Of a stretch of DNA of 64,000 nucleotides, positions 30,961-41,308 are shown piece after piece (within the stretch, counting starts at the first letter, position 1; each line of letters opens with the position of its first letter). The notes below the pieces were generated by a model that worked only from the letters and a program-made list of their open reading frames with translations, searched no databases and had not been told where the DNA came from. A program made the position numbers and the translations under genes. Source of the DNA: Strigamia acuminata (taxonomy: Eukaryota > Arthropoda > Chilopoda > Geophilomorpha > Linotaeniidae); assembly GCA_949358305.1 (NCBI GenBank), contig OX442314.1, positions 35,521,608 through 35,585,607 of the forward strand, written 5' to 3'.

Positions 30961-31873
30961 ACGGACTGAAATGAACGGACTGAAATGAAACATTTTTACC
31001 TTCAAATGAATCGATTACACTTTGCGAAAGCACCGAAATAAAATCGCCACGAACCTGATGAATACGTCCATATAAACAACTGAATCGATGACAAATGATT
31101 CGGGAGATATCTCGCAGAATTCTTTCGGAGTTTGAGCAGCCAGCAGCCAAACGACGCGCACAGCAATGGAGAAGAGACAGAAGGGCGTTGTTGGGCGATT
31201 CCACTGTGGAAACAGCGAAGATGCGTCAGTAGTCATCACTTCTCAATACTGTAATCTTTGACCGATTTTGATTACGCTGATGCCTTGGCGGATGTGATAA
31301 AACCCGAAGGAGACAAGATTCTTTCTGTATCATTGAATCGTGTTTCATCAAAACGAAAATTCCTGCATAACAAGCAGCTCCGAGTACAAAAACGAAAAGA
31401 TTACATCGATAAGTTATATTGACGGAGAATTTAAATTCCAAATCAATGATTTTTGCTCAAAAAATTCAACAGTAATATATTATTGCACTTTTATTTCCGT
31501 TTCATCACACTGGCAATGCGATATGCTGTGCAGTCTGGAGGGCAAAGGGCAAATTAGGGGAGCTCGTGGGAAACACGTGATAATCATCAGTGAGCGGTGA
31601 AATAGAAGTTGGATGAAATTATTTTTGCAATAAAATCCAATTTTTGCACCAAAAAGATCTAAAATACCGTACCATTAATACTAAATCAACACTTCGTTCG
31701 CGTAAAGTACGTAAAGGAAAAGAATCGTCAGGCTGCCGCCTGTCCAAAATAATTAATCTACTAGTATATTCGTTCAACGTCCTTGTTATTCTCTTGGTGA
31801 TATAACTTTCCTGTCTGTATGTTTATGAAACTCATCTTTCAACCTAAAAAAGTCGATTTAAGCACGAAAAAAG
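30961..31873. other. Gap: no gene supported
   Basis: Short frames on both strands (e.g. 30923-31204 minus) are preserved in the duplicate only because the block is young. No domain seen. Confidence 0.35.
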
Positions 31874-32631
31874 CACATAAGTTGAGCACTATTTTCTACC
31901 CTCTGCGTTGTTTATTTCAGTGTTGAAAGGGATACGAGATCAGTTGCCTTTGCAGAGGAATATGATTGTTCCGCCCAACCTGTACAGATATTACAGTCGA
32001 GTTATTGTCCAACCGTTTGCGACAGTTGGTCGACTGCGACTGGCTATCCACATTCCATTATGATCCGTGAATGGGGCATTTGAAGTTTACAGAGTTTTAC
32101 CAATTCCTGTATTAGACCAGGTAACGGGGTTCTCGGTTTCCAATGGTCATTTCGCATGAATTCATTGGGATTGCAGAGAAAGTTCAGGCTTACATATTGC
32201 TAGATGGATATAATGTCTCGAAGTGTGAGGACACTGTGTCATTTTGGCACATTCATTGCCCAGCTGTGAATTTTCCTTGTATAAATAAGTATTGTGACAA
32301 GAAGGTCATGAAGGGAGAGCGACTCGTTTTTCGTTCTGTTAGTACGGAAAGAGATTGGGCATATCACTTGCCCAGCAAGGGAAAATGACCATGACCTGCT
32401 ATTAGAGAGGCGAGAAAGAGAAGAAGACAGTTCTCACTAAGGCTTTAGACACAAGTATCTTGAAGGTCCCACCAGGATGTAAATTATTTGGTTTAAGATT
32501 CCAGTTATATTCTTTTTTTGAAGGTTGTAGTTTAAAAATTGTAAAGGCTAGCGAAGGGAACGTTAATGTGTCCAGAATTTTGGACCCAGAGGAGATACAA
32601 CTTAAAGAGAAACAAAATCATTCTTGAATAA

Positions 32632-33054
32632 GGGGCCGTCCATAAATTACATAACGCCTTAAGGGGGAGAGGGGGTTTCAAATTTTGTTACCAGTTGTTA
32701 TGACGGGGGAGGGGGGGGGGGGGGGGTTTGCAATAATGTTACGTAACATTATTGAAAATTTGAACATTGAAAAAACAAAAGTTTGCTTTGGGAAGAAGTA
32801 GTTTAAAAAGTCAAAAATACCTAAATTCATAAAAATTAAAATTTTAAAATGTCATTTTTAAATTAAAAATTAAAAATTTTAAATTTTAAATTAAAATTAC
32901 TGAATTTGTATCAAAATTGGGGGGGGGGGGGGTGGTCAGTTTTGTTACGTAATTTTCGAGGGGGGGTGTGCGGATTTGTTACGACCTTGTTACAGGGGGG
33001 GGGAGGGGGTCTAAAAACGCAAAAATTTGCGTTACGTAATTTATGGACGGCCCC
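32632..33054. mobile_element. Harbinger-type MITE (copy 1)
   Basis: 423 bp with 26-bp terminal inverted repeats (GGGGCCGTCCATAAATTAC...) and a TAA duplicated on both sides (32629-32631, 33055-33057), as for PIF/Harbinger. The interior has G-runs of 7-15 and an AT-rich palindromic centre. No coding capacity. Confidence 0.88.
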
Positions 33055-33224
33055 TAAGGGGGACCCTGTTGGAAAGAGTAGATGTAGAAGTAGATGGAGT
33101 CAAATTAGGAAAGATTAGAGAACAGCTGGCGGAGTTGGAAAAAGATGACATAGAGAACTCGGATTTCGACATATTGGGACCAGTGGAGGGAAGTATTTTT
33201 AGAATAGGGTCATGTATAATTATA

Positions 33225-33555
33225 GAAGTCGGGTCATTTCCTCGAATCCCGTTACATCGAAATTTCGATGAAACGGTACAGTAAAAAAAATCCAAAAACC
33301 AAAAACCTAACCTAACCGGACCTAACCTGACCTGACCTAACCTAACCTGACCTGACACAACCTAACACAACCTAACACAACCTAACCTAACCACATAGCC
33401 ACGCAAATAACATCCCCGATGATGGCCGAAAATTCGATGAAACGTACCGAGTGGAATTTAGAATTAGATGAAACGACCCCCGTTTTCGCACATTTCAAAA
33501 AACGCAAAAAAAAGAGAATTCGATGAAACGGGATTCGAGGAAATGACCCGACCCG
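33225..33555. mobile_element. MITE with 9-bp duplication and telomere-like core (copy 1)
   Basis: 331 bp. Inverted ends carry GTCGGGTCATTTCCTCGAAT and are flanked by ATAATTATA on both sides (33216-33224, 33556-33564); a 9-bp duplication suggests a Mutator-like origin. The interior 33305-33395 is a CCTAACCTGAC array. No coding capacity. Confidence 0.75.
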
Positions 33556-33918
33556 ATAATTATACTCGTACGTTGGTGTAGAAATGAGACCATTGGTAAA
33601 ATGATCGGGAGGAGTGTGGTATATATTGCGGTTTTGAAATTATTTATTGGACTTTAATTATTTAAATGAAAATATCAGAGTTAACTAATTATTACGGTGT
33701 CTTTTATATATTTATTGGATTTAATTTTAAGATTTCATGAGTCATATATAAATGAATGTTTTTTTTAGAATAGCAAGTGACTTTATTATGCCTTAGGATT
33801 TTGCACAGGATGTACATCCTGCCGAGTGCAGTGACAAATCAGTTCAAGTCTCCATTTTATCAAACTTAGTCATGTCAATGTTTCTCCTTGTAAAACCACA
33901 AAAAACCTGGATAAACCT

Positions 33919-34311
33919 GTGACTTTTGATAAGTATTTTTGTACTTTTAGTGTTGTTAGCAAAGCAACATTACATTTTATCAATTCATGCAATCAAGCCA
34001 TTTTGGTTGTGTCATACATCAGTCTTGCTCAAAGCAGCCAGCTTAGAGACAGACATCCTTTGAGAAGTAGAAGCAGACGATCGACGACGAAAATTGTAAG
34101 TTGATTGTGTCAATTGCGCATGTCAATATTTGTGATTATAGGATCATAAAAATATGATTTATTTATTGAACTCATAGCTCGAGATGTTTATGGTATGGCT
34201 TGCCAGACTAGTGACGACTGTGATTCGGAATATTGTTTTGCAGCCCCATTGTCAAAAGGTGCGTGTGTAGCTGCATCTTTTCCGATGAGTTTTCTGTTAG
34301 GGACAACGTGA
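33919..34311 (+). CDS. Candidate secreted Cys-rich protein, two exons (copy 1)
   Basis: Exon 1 (ending 34095, then GTAAGT) has a hydrophobic stretch (AILVVSYISLAQSS) followed by a basic segment (RDRHPLRSRSRRSTTK). After an 82-nt intron ending CTCATAG, exon 2 (34178-34311) reads ACQTSDDCDSEYCFAA then GACVAAS and stops; AATAAA follows at 34333. The spacing of Cys resembles small secreted domains (prokineticin/dickkopf-like knots) but the phases of the two exons do not join cleanly (exon 1 ends in phase 0, the Cys frame needs one extra base). May be a host gene fragment. No start codon assigned. Confidence 0.35.
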
Positions 34312-34339
34312 CAATCCCTACAAATGAAGATAAATAAAA

Positions 34340-35928
34340 GATAATATTTCATTTCAGTTTAAGTTATACATTTATTTTCTATTAAATATTTATATGAGTC
34401 CTAGGCATGATAAGCGAGCCTCTGGCTCGTGGCCATAAGTATTTTTCTGGTTTAATTAATAATATTATACTCCTGTCGCCAGCTTGGATGAGTCACTGCA
34501 CAGTGAAGCCAAGAATGAGGGACATATTATTCTACTTCCCCCAGTAATGTTTACAAACATTAGAGAGTGACCTTGCAAGGCCAAGAGAACTCTTGTCCCC
34601 TTATCCACTCCCCCTGTTTACATTCTAATGAGGTATTTGCTTTGTGAAGCTTTCCCGCTTCATACTAATGAGATGACCCTCATTTGTTATTGGTTTGCTT
34701 ACCCCATTGGTGCCATACCAATGAGGTATTGTTTGTTTGTCAATATAAGCTCTGTTTAGAGCTCACTCTGGGATTTTTGCCCTTTATATTTGACTATGAT
34801 ACTTTGTTTTAAACCTCTGGTTTGACATTTTATTTGTGCGTCAAAATATTGACGCACTAATCTGGTTTAGTTGTTGTGCCCTACGACCAACATCCGAGCT
34901 TATTTGGTATTTGATTACTGGGTTGAGATGTAAAACCTCTTGTGGCTAAGACCCATGAGAGGCAGGATGGCACTGGAGGTGTATAGAATAGGTTTTGTTG
35001 CCTCAACTCCAACTTTGCCACCCTGGCTTTGTTGGTGGATGTTCCCGCCAAGTTCCCGTACTCCGTTTGAACTGGATTCAATGACCCTGGACCTCGGAAA
35101 CAAAGTGCTGGTAAGCCTTATTTTGATTATTGCTCTTAAATTGGTGATTAGAATTACTTCTGTGGATTTCCACTGAAGTGGTCAATCGTTGCTAGATTAA
35201 GGGAAATATTAAATCGGCTTAGTCCTTTTGTTGTCCATTGTTAGTCAATCAATCCTTCCACTTGCTATAAGAACTTGATATAATTTAAACAATTAAGTTC
35301 TAGGCAGCATTGACTTTCTTCAAAGTCAATGCATTGTTTGTGACGACATCTTTATTGAAGCCACACCGAACCGAATTGCAATCAAAGCCTTGCTTGAGTG
35401 CTCCAGTTTTGTCAGCGTATTTACCTTTTAATATGTCTTTGTATTACCCCAATTCCATTGGAGGCTTTGTATATAGCGCTGATTGATTAATAATGTTTAT
35501 ATGTATATATTTTGGATTACGGTTTTAGTAATTATTTGGACTTGCTAATAAATTAGCTTTATTATAGTTTACACACTTGTGTTGGCTCAATATTATTCAT
35601 AGTTAACTACTTTCATCTATCAATTTCATTGTCGCTTTATAGTACGAAGTCAGATATTTATTTCCATTTCTTTAGGCTACTTCACATGTTTATTCCTTTC
35701 TAGCCCTTAGACTAATTGTGGTCACTTGTCCAGTGACCCCCCTTAACCTCTCAAGTGACTCACATCACTCAAGAGATCCTTTTCCCGCCTTTACTGTAAT
35801 TGCCATTGCAGTGCAGTCTACCCCAACTCCTTGGATATTCCTTTATATCAACCCTTAATTTATTCATGCCTATTTTATCTCGTCACAAACTTGTGTACTC
35901 TGTTCGTAGCCAGACTGCAGACACATTA
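34340..35928. other. Gap: probable LTR-element leader
   Basis: Contains TATAAGCTCTG near 34745 with GCTCACTCTGG about 25 nt on, like a core promoter, a strong donor CTG|GTAAGCC at 35109-35110 and an acceptor TTCGTAG at about 35909. Possibly the spliced leader of the element whose 3' end is at 36483. LTR borders could not be fixed. Confidence 0.3.
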
Positions 35929-36294
35929 TCAACTAATGGAAGAAGACAGAGTCCAAAGAATAACCGCACGAGGCGAATCATCGGACCAATGGGAATTTCC
36001 GGTGTCACACGAGAGGACAGATCGCTATGAGACGGTGCCCCGAGGAGTACGGGTTACGCCTGAAGAACCGCGCTGGTCAACCGGATGGGGACGAGCAGTT
36101 TGAAGACATGGCCCGACCCCAAGACTGGGAAGACTCGTCGTAGAAGTGGCTCCGTCTGAGCGACGTGAGACCATAGTAGAAGAACGGAGGAGGGAGGAGC
36201 GCCGACGGGAAGAAGAGCGACTTCAAATGGAGCAAGACAATGCATTGGCCGCCTATGAGCTGGCCTTGGAGGAGGATAAAGAAGCTCCTCTGTA
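35929..36294 (+). pseudogene. Acidic/coiled-coil ORF of an LTR element (copy 1)
   Basis: Frame EEDRVQRITARGESSDQWEF ends at 36103. After a frameshift another frame gives a charged helix (VEERRREERRREEERLQMEQ, then LAAYELALEEDKEAPL) ending at TAG near 36294. It precedes a polypurine tract, so it is likely the last gene of a retroelement. Function unknown. Confidence 0.35.
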
Positions 36295-36463
36295 GGGACA
36301 GGAATAATAGAAGGGTTTTATCTTCTCTTTTTTTATTACTCTATTTGTATTTCTTTATTGTATTTGAGAGTTAGTATGTTAAAATATCTATTCTTTTTTT
36401 TTCTTACTATATATCTATATTATATTTAAGGATTTAATTATGTTTAAAGAGTATCTTTAAATT

Positions 36464-36714
36464 TAAGGGGGGGGGGGGAGAGTGTGAGATTTGTATTTTT
36501 GTTATTTCTCTTTTTTTAATATTTTCTAATTGTTAGTAATAATATCCTAGAAGTGTTAGATTCCTTTTTCTTTATGTGTCATTTGAATATTGCTTAGTCA
36601 TAGTATAGTGTATCCAGAGTTTGTGTGTGTCATTTTTTTCGAATATCATTTTTCTTTATATTAGTTTACTTTTTCGATTGAATTTATATTACTAGTTTAG
36701 TTGCTGTTTGCGCT
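36464..36714 (+). mobile_element. Polypurine tract and 3' LTR start (copy 1)
   Basis: AAGGGGG...GAGAG immediately precedes TGTGAGATTTGTATTTTTG at 36483, the arrangement of a polypurine tract and LTR 5' end. AATAAA lies at about 36720. No matching 5' LTR was found in the window, so the LTR end is not set. Confidence 0.4.
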
Positions 36715-37106
36715 TTGCAAAATAAACATCTAAAAACAAAATTGTGCCCAGGAGACTCTAAATTCATTTCTGCAACTTGGTTTTCATTAACCAAGACGGA
36801 CCCACAGGAAGAGAAGACTGGAAACTTCACACAACCACAGGGAATCCAAGTTGCAGCGTTTATGTGTAGCATTGGTGAAGAAGCAGCAAGAATTTACGAC
36901 ACTTTGGCCTCACAGCAGCTCAGGCAGGAGTGTTAGCCACGGTACGAGTAGATGGCAAATTCAAAACTCACTTTGCACCAGCGCCAAACGAGTCATTTGT
37001 ATGGTACCAATTCAACAAACTCACCCAAGCGCAAAATCAACCGTTCGACGAATTTCTGACAACGGTTCATGCCGCCATGAGAGATTGCAGCTACGGGGAA
37101 AACTAA
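36715..37106 (+). pseudogene. Gypsy gag remnant (copy 1)
   Basis: First frame ends AAFMCSIGEEAARIYDTLAS. After a frameshift near 36920 a second frame reads FKTHFAPAPNESFVWYQFNK and FDEFLTTVHAAMRDCSYGEN then TAA. Both match the capsid region of K02A2.6-type gypsy gag. Frameshifted and truncated before the zinc knuckles. Confidence 0.65.
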
Positions 37107-37159
37107 AAGACCTAAAACTGTGGAAAAGTGTCATTTTGGCTTTAGAGCCACCCTATGGA

Positions 37160-37670
37160 ATTCGAGGATAGATGATTATGACGCAAAGGAACAAAATATT
37201 TCTACAGATGATGGAATTCAAGAGTCCCAAATAATAAGCCTGGAGAGTCATTTTGCAGATGATGAAATCATCTTAAAGGTGTCTGACAGCAATGTTGAGG
37301 AAAATTATACTCCTGCACAAACAACAGCTTCAAGTGTAACAACTGGGGTGTCAAGTGGAAACAGCATATTTGGACCACGTCCTAAGATCATAAAACCAAA
37401 TTATAAACGAAATGCAGTCCGTGAATTACAGGAAACTATAATGGAAGCATCAAATCGATTTTCAGGTCCGTTGTCAAGCAGTGAAACTGAAGAAAAACGC
37501 ATACGCTTAAAAAAACACCATTTGGAATGGGAGATTGAAAAGCACAAAATATAAGAGAAAAGATTTCATGATACGCGAGTTTGAAATTGAGAAAGAGAAA
37601 ATGAAACAACAACATGAATTAGAACTTGCAAAAATGAGCAGTAAGACTAATTTAAATTAATATGGATTCA
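37160..37670 (+). pseudogene. Transposon accessory-type protein, C-terminal part
   Basis: Frame to 37554 has a Ser/Thr-rich linker and ends in an acidic/basic helix (EEKRIRLKKHHLEWEIEKHK). After one frameshift it continues FEIEKEKMKQQHELELAKMS to TAA at about 37660. The repeated E-x-E-K helical tail is typical of Myb/SANT-like accessory proteins of Harbinger elements. It lies upstream of, not downstream of, the matching N-terminal part at 37969, so the order is scrambled. Confidence 0.4.
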
Positions 37671-37968
37671 TTTATTTGTTTTGTTTATTTTTCAAAGTTG
37701 AATACATTATCAAAATTATAATTAAATTAAATTTTAATTGCATAAACCATAGGTATCATGCTTAAAACATGGCGGACATTCTCATGCCTTTTACGAAGGT
37801 AAAAAGAATCAACAAACGAATTGCAAACAATGGTATCCGAGTCAAATGAAGCACTGAGAAAACAAAGGTATTTGCAAGATACATATGGCTGATAATTTCA
37901 ATTTCTTTAAGGTAAGATAAATCTCAAAGATTTTGTATACTAAAAATTACATGCTAATTCTTTTCAGA

Positions 37969-38160
37969 CATCTGTGAAAACAGATTTTTTTAAGAAATTC
38001 CTTGCCAACAACAAAACTTATGAAAAGTTTACGCTCACACAATTGAAAAAAAAAATTGCCAGCATTTATAAAAAGACTAGGACTTGGCTCAACCATACTG
38101 ATGAAGGATTAGACCGATGGGAGAAATTTTTAACATTTCAAGGAATTGAGTTATTTTTAT
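37969..38160 (+). pseudogene. Myb/SANT-like (trihelix) domain fragment
   Basis: After TTTTCAG the frame reads TDFFKKFLANNKTYEKFTLT then QLKKKIASIYKKTRTWLN, the helices of a SANT/Myb-like DNA-binding domain as encoded by Harbinger accessory genes. The C-terminus dissolves into AT-rich sequence. Confidence 0.35.
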
Positions 38161-38285
38161 TAATTCATTTTGATAATAATTCTAATTTTTTTTTTAAAAT
38201 CCAATTAGAAATTTATTTGGATACATTTCTTGTAAAATCAATTCTATACACCTAAAAATTAATTTGTCTTTTTTTTATTTCCAGA

Positions 38286-39478
38286 TAAAGTCCTAGCCAA
38301 GTGTCCTTGGCTGATATTGTCGCTGTAAATAGAAGGGTTTTTTGTTTGAATTTGAGGGTGGGGAAAGTTATTCACTTGCAGGAAGAGCAAGCTTCAGTAT
38401 TGGCTCATACTGTTGAAAGGGTATCATTAAGTACTAGGGTTTTAGAGTTCCTATCGAAGCGGACGGATGATCTGGAGGATGAGATAAAATTGGCTTTTGT
38501 ATGGGTTAATCTGCAGACACACTTAAGGAGAACGCATCACTTGTTGTCAGTGTTTTATGAATTAATGCAGTTGAGAGGCGCTTTGGATGTGACAGCAACA
38601 CATAAGTTGAGCACTATTTTCTACCCCTTGCGTTGTTTATGTCAGTGTTGAAAAGGATAAGAGATCAGTTGCCTTTGCACAGGAATATGATTGTTCCGCC
38701 CAACCTGTACAGATATTACAGTGGAGTTATTGTCCAACCGTATGCGACAGTTGGTTGACTGCGACTGGCTATCCACATTCCATTATGATCCGTGAATGGG
38801 GCATTTGAAGTTTACAGAGTTTTACCAATTCTTGTATTAGACCAAGTAACGGGGTTCTCAGTCTCCAATGGTCATTTCGCATGAATTCATTGGGATTGCA
38901 GAGAATAATCCAGCTTACATGTTGCTAGATGGTGCGGCATGGTTGCAGGTCTTATATAATATTAATGTTAATTATTGGTTTTTATATTATTTTTTATATA
39001 AAGTGTTATAAGTAAATTGATATGGATAATATGATAAGAACAAACCTGAGAGGAATGTAACAAGATGAGTGTAATTGAAATATTGTATTGTATTGTTCCA
39101 ATTTTAAATGAGTCTTGATGATTCAGGAGTGAGTCAGAAGGAGAACTGATATCAACTTGAATCGAGAGAGACAGACCTACACTTCTCGCTGTGACTCGCA
39201 CAAATTACATTGGTTACCAGTAACACGGTTTGGAAACTCGGCACCAGCCGCGCGTTACAATAGGTATAGTGTCTCGAAGTGTGAGGACACTGTGTTTAAG
39301 GTCTGTGCTCCGGAGGCCACCATTTTGGCACACCCATTGTCCAGCCAGCTGTGAATTTTTCTTGTATAAATAAGCATTGTGACATGGTCATGAAGGGAGA
39401 GTGACTCGTTTTTCGTCGCGTTAGTATGGAAAGAGATTGGGCATATCACTTGCCCAGCAAAGAGAAAATGACCATGAC
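38286..39478 (+). pseudogene. Envelope-like remnant, third copy with N-terminal helix
   Basis: 38301-38651 is open and encodes a long amphipathic helix with heptad spacing (LQEEQASVLAHTVERV) followed by the HKLSTIFYP border. From 38599 it is homologous to 31874-32390 of the block, but clearly more diverged than the block copies are from each other. It has frameshifts, an insertion at 38933-39264, and a TGA in the cysteine-rich part. After 39478 similarity ends. An old, non-functional copy. Confidence 0.6.
38933..39264. repeat. Insertion in the third envelope-like copy
   Basis: About 330 bp between GCTAGATGG and TATAGTGTCTCGAAG that is absent from the block copies. AT-rich at the left, with no clear terminal repeats. 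Identity unknown. Confidence 0.6.
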
Positions 39479-39916
39479 CTAGGTCGGCAATTGAAATTGA
39501 GTGTAGGCACTGCTTCACCGTCGGAGCTGTTGGTGTGGCTCGCCAACAGCTAAGGCTCGGCTCATAATGTTCATACGGCCGCCGATGGAATGACATCTCA
39601 TCTCATTATCTCACACTCGCACGGTCACAGTACGCAACGTTTGCGACCCGGAAACCGGTCAAGCAATGGGCAGATCCGCGAGTGGATGACGTCAAGGTGG
39701 TGTTCCTGTATGACACGTCCCAGCAGCATGATTGATGACACAACGTAATGGACTTCTCTTTATTTTGGACAGTTTGGACAGTTTTGGACAGTTTTGTTTC
39801 GTTGAGGAATGAGGAATCACAGTTAAAATCGTTGATAACCGCGTAAATCTGTGACTCTGCAATCTGTGACTCTGCAATTCGGTATTTTGACCGCATTTTG
39901 TTTCGGTGCGCTGTTC
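39479..39916. other. Gap: no gene seen
   Basis: Contains a hairpin GCTGTTGG/CCAACAGC at 39527-39551 and short repeated phrases such as TTTGGACAG and CTCTGCAAT. Confidence 0.35.
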
Positions 39917-40120
39917 CTCGCACGTTTTCCGAATAACAGCATTAAATTCCGTCGGATCTTGCACGTTTTCCGGATAACAGCATTAAATTCCGTCGGATCT
40001 TGTACGTTTTCCGGATAACAGCATTAAATTCCGTCGGATCTTGCACGTTTTCCGGATAACAGCATTAAATTCCGTCGGATCTTGTACGTTTTCCCTATCA
40101 CAGCATTAAATTCCGTCATC
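39917..40120. repeat. 41-bp tandem repeat, 5 units
   Basis: Units begin at 39920, 39961, 40002, 40043 and 40084 with core CACGTTTTCCGGATAACAGC then ATTAAATTCCGTCGGATCTT. The first and last units are diverged, as expected for array edges. 41 is not a multiple of 3, so it is not coding. Confidence 0.95.
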
Positions 40121-40746
40121 GAGTACTTACTGTGTCCATATTAGATCTTTCACTCACTCACCGAGTGCATGCAGTTCATCATCAGAGACGGAGACGCCAT
40201 TCTAAACTGGAGTACAGTAACCGCATCGAGCACGGAAAGCCAGCACGGAAAACCGTATTGTTCGTCTCAATAATGTTGTGATGCGTTTATAGTTAAGTTT
40301 GTTAATTTTATGGGTCAGTTCCCAATGTGAACTGCGCGGTGTTACGGTCGGCTCTTTGGTCGTCTTGTTGAGGTCCTGCTGGAAAGTGGTCCCGCGTTCC
40401 TTTTCTTGATTCTAGAGTTTGCTTAGGAGTGGTCACCCCTCTCTCTCTTTTTGGACAGCCTGCCTTTCGGGCTGAGCTGGAGAGTGGGTGCGAGGGTCTG
40501 TGCCTCAATGGCCGCTGCGCTTGACCGTTCGCCTCTCAGTGGACTGGCCATCTGTTTGGTGAGTGATTCCTCTTTGTTCAAAGAGTTCTCACCTAGGAAT
40601 CCCTTTAGGTAGTACTCATTGTTGGGTTGTATTTGTTGGCACAGTCTCGAAAAGTTGGTCTCAATATAGGTATTAGCGAGAACTCATCTCTCCATACTCC
40701 GAACTTTAAAAATTAAAGTATAAAATTTGTATTTTTAATTAAAAAG
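40121..40746. other. Gap: no gene supported
   Basis: Moderately GC-rich to 40560, then AT-rich before the protease exon. Earlier protease exons (His and Asp parts of the triad) were not found here. Confidence 0.3.
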
Positions 40747-41092
40747 GGAATCCTACAACGGTGCAGAAAATAAAATTGAAAGTTCTACCACGTGAGAAGT
40801 GTACAAATGCTTTTAAGAAATTGCATCAAACCATATGTTTAAATTCAATCAAAGAAGGAGCAAAACCATGTCCAGTGAGAATAATTTTACTTCTTGATTT
40901 TACTAGAAACATAGAACAAGTAACCAACTTTGTTTGATTTTGTAGGGAGACTCAGGATCACCGTACGTGATAAAGGAACATGCACGATGGAATATAATCG
41001 GAGTACATTCGTTTAGTCCTAAAGTATGTGCACAACGTGGTAATTGGAAAGCAGTCGCTACACGCGTTGATTATTACTACGATTGGAGCTAG
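40747..41092 (+). CDS. Trypsin-like serine protease, last two exons
   Basis: Exon 40747-40874 encodes QKIKLKVLPREKCTNAF, HQTICLN and KPCP. After an intron (GTGAGA ... TTTTGTAG) exon 40946-41092 begins exactly with GDSGSPYVI and ends NWKAVATRVDYYYDWS before TAG. The exons join in phase 0 to give CPGDSGSP, the active-site Ser block of S1 proteases (second Gly replaced by Ser), with the usual C-terminal helix. The His and Asp residues would be in upstream exons not found in this window, so the gene is partial or truncated. Probably secreted, as is normal for the family. No frameshift. Confidence 0.85.
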
Positions 41093-41104
41093 AGGGTCTA
41101 AATT

Positions 41105-41308
41105 TTGTCCTCGTTAATTAAAATCGTTTTTCTTATTTTTTGTTTGTTTACTGTTGTGTCTTTACTTAATAAGAGTCCGTACGGACCGGCGATCAAACTG
41201 CCTGCCAAACTGCCTGCGATGATAAAACTTCGTGAATGTTACTATTGCGAGTGTACGTTCGTGTACTTGGCCTGCCTCCAGGATCATTTGAAGAATCATC
41301 AAATTTAG
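41105..41308 (+). other. Short frame with one C2H2 zinc-finger pattern
   Basis: A frame with a hydrophobic start (no ATG) ends in CYYC, 12 residues, then HLKNH, matching C2H2 spacing. It may be an isolated degenerate exon. AG at 41172 could be its acceptor. Confidence 0.25.

Larger units (their letters stand above)
31874..33657 (+). pseudogene. Envelope-like gene remnant (insect retroelement F-type env), copy 1
   Basis: Resembles the C-terminal half of envelope genes of insect LTR elements related to baculovirus F. Features in order: a LP..MIVPPNLYRYYS block, the LRLAIHIPL motif, a cysteine cluster from about 32215 (SKCEDTV...C...C) that is open to 32388, a PPGCKLFGL-like segment near 32470, then a hydrophobic stretch near 33210. 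It is broken by several stops and frameshifts and by two MITEs (32632-33054 and 33225-33555). It is an old copy, not an expressible gene. The N-terminal half is absent here but partly present in the third copy at 38286. Confidence 0.6.
27344..37148 (+). repeat. Large direct duplication, copy 1
   Basis: From CTGGCTACTTCACTGAGAGA the sequence matches 52134 onward to the right edge of the window (64000 aligns with 37148). By eye there are only about 20 substitutions, plus indels in short repeats and one 2.0-kb insertion in copy 2. Left flanks are unrelated. The right limit of the duplication is not visible because copy 2 is cut by the window edge. Confidence 0.95.

Noticed and set aside
32690-33010. 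G-runs as regulatory G-quadruplex element
   Set aside because: They are internal to a Harbinger-type MITE found with the same structure in the duplicate; no link to a gene promoter.
33301-33395. Interstitial telomere or chromosome end
   Set aside because: The CCTAA units are imperfect, under 100 bp, and enclosed by MITE inverted ends with a 9-bp duplication.
39920-40120. Possible CRISPR-like array
   Set aside because: The 41-bp units abut with no spacers, so this is a plain tandem repeat.
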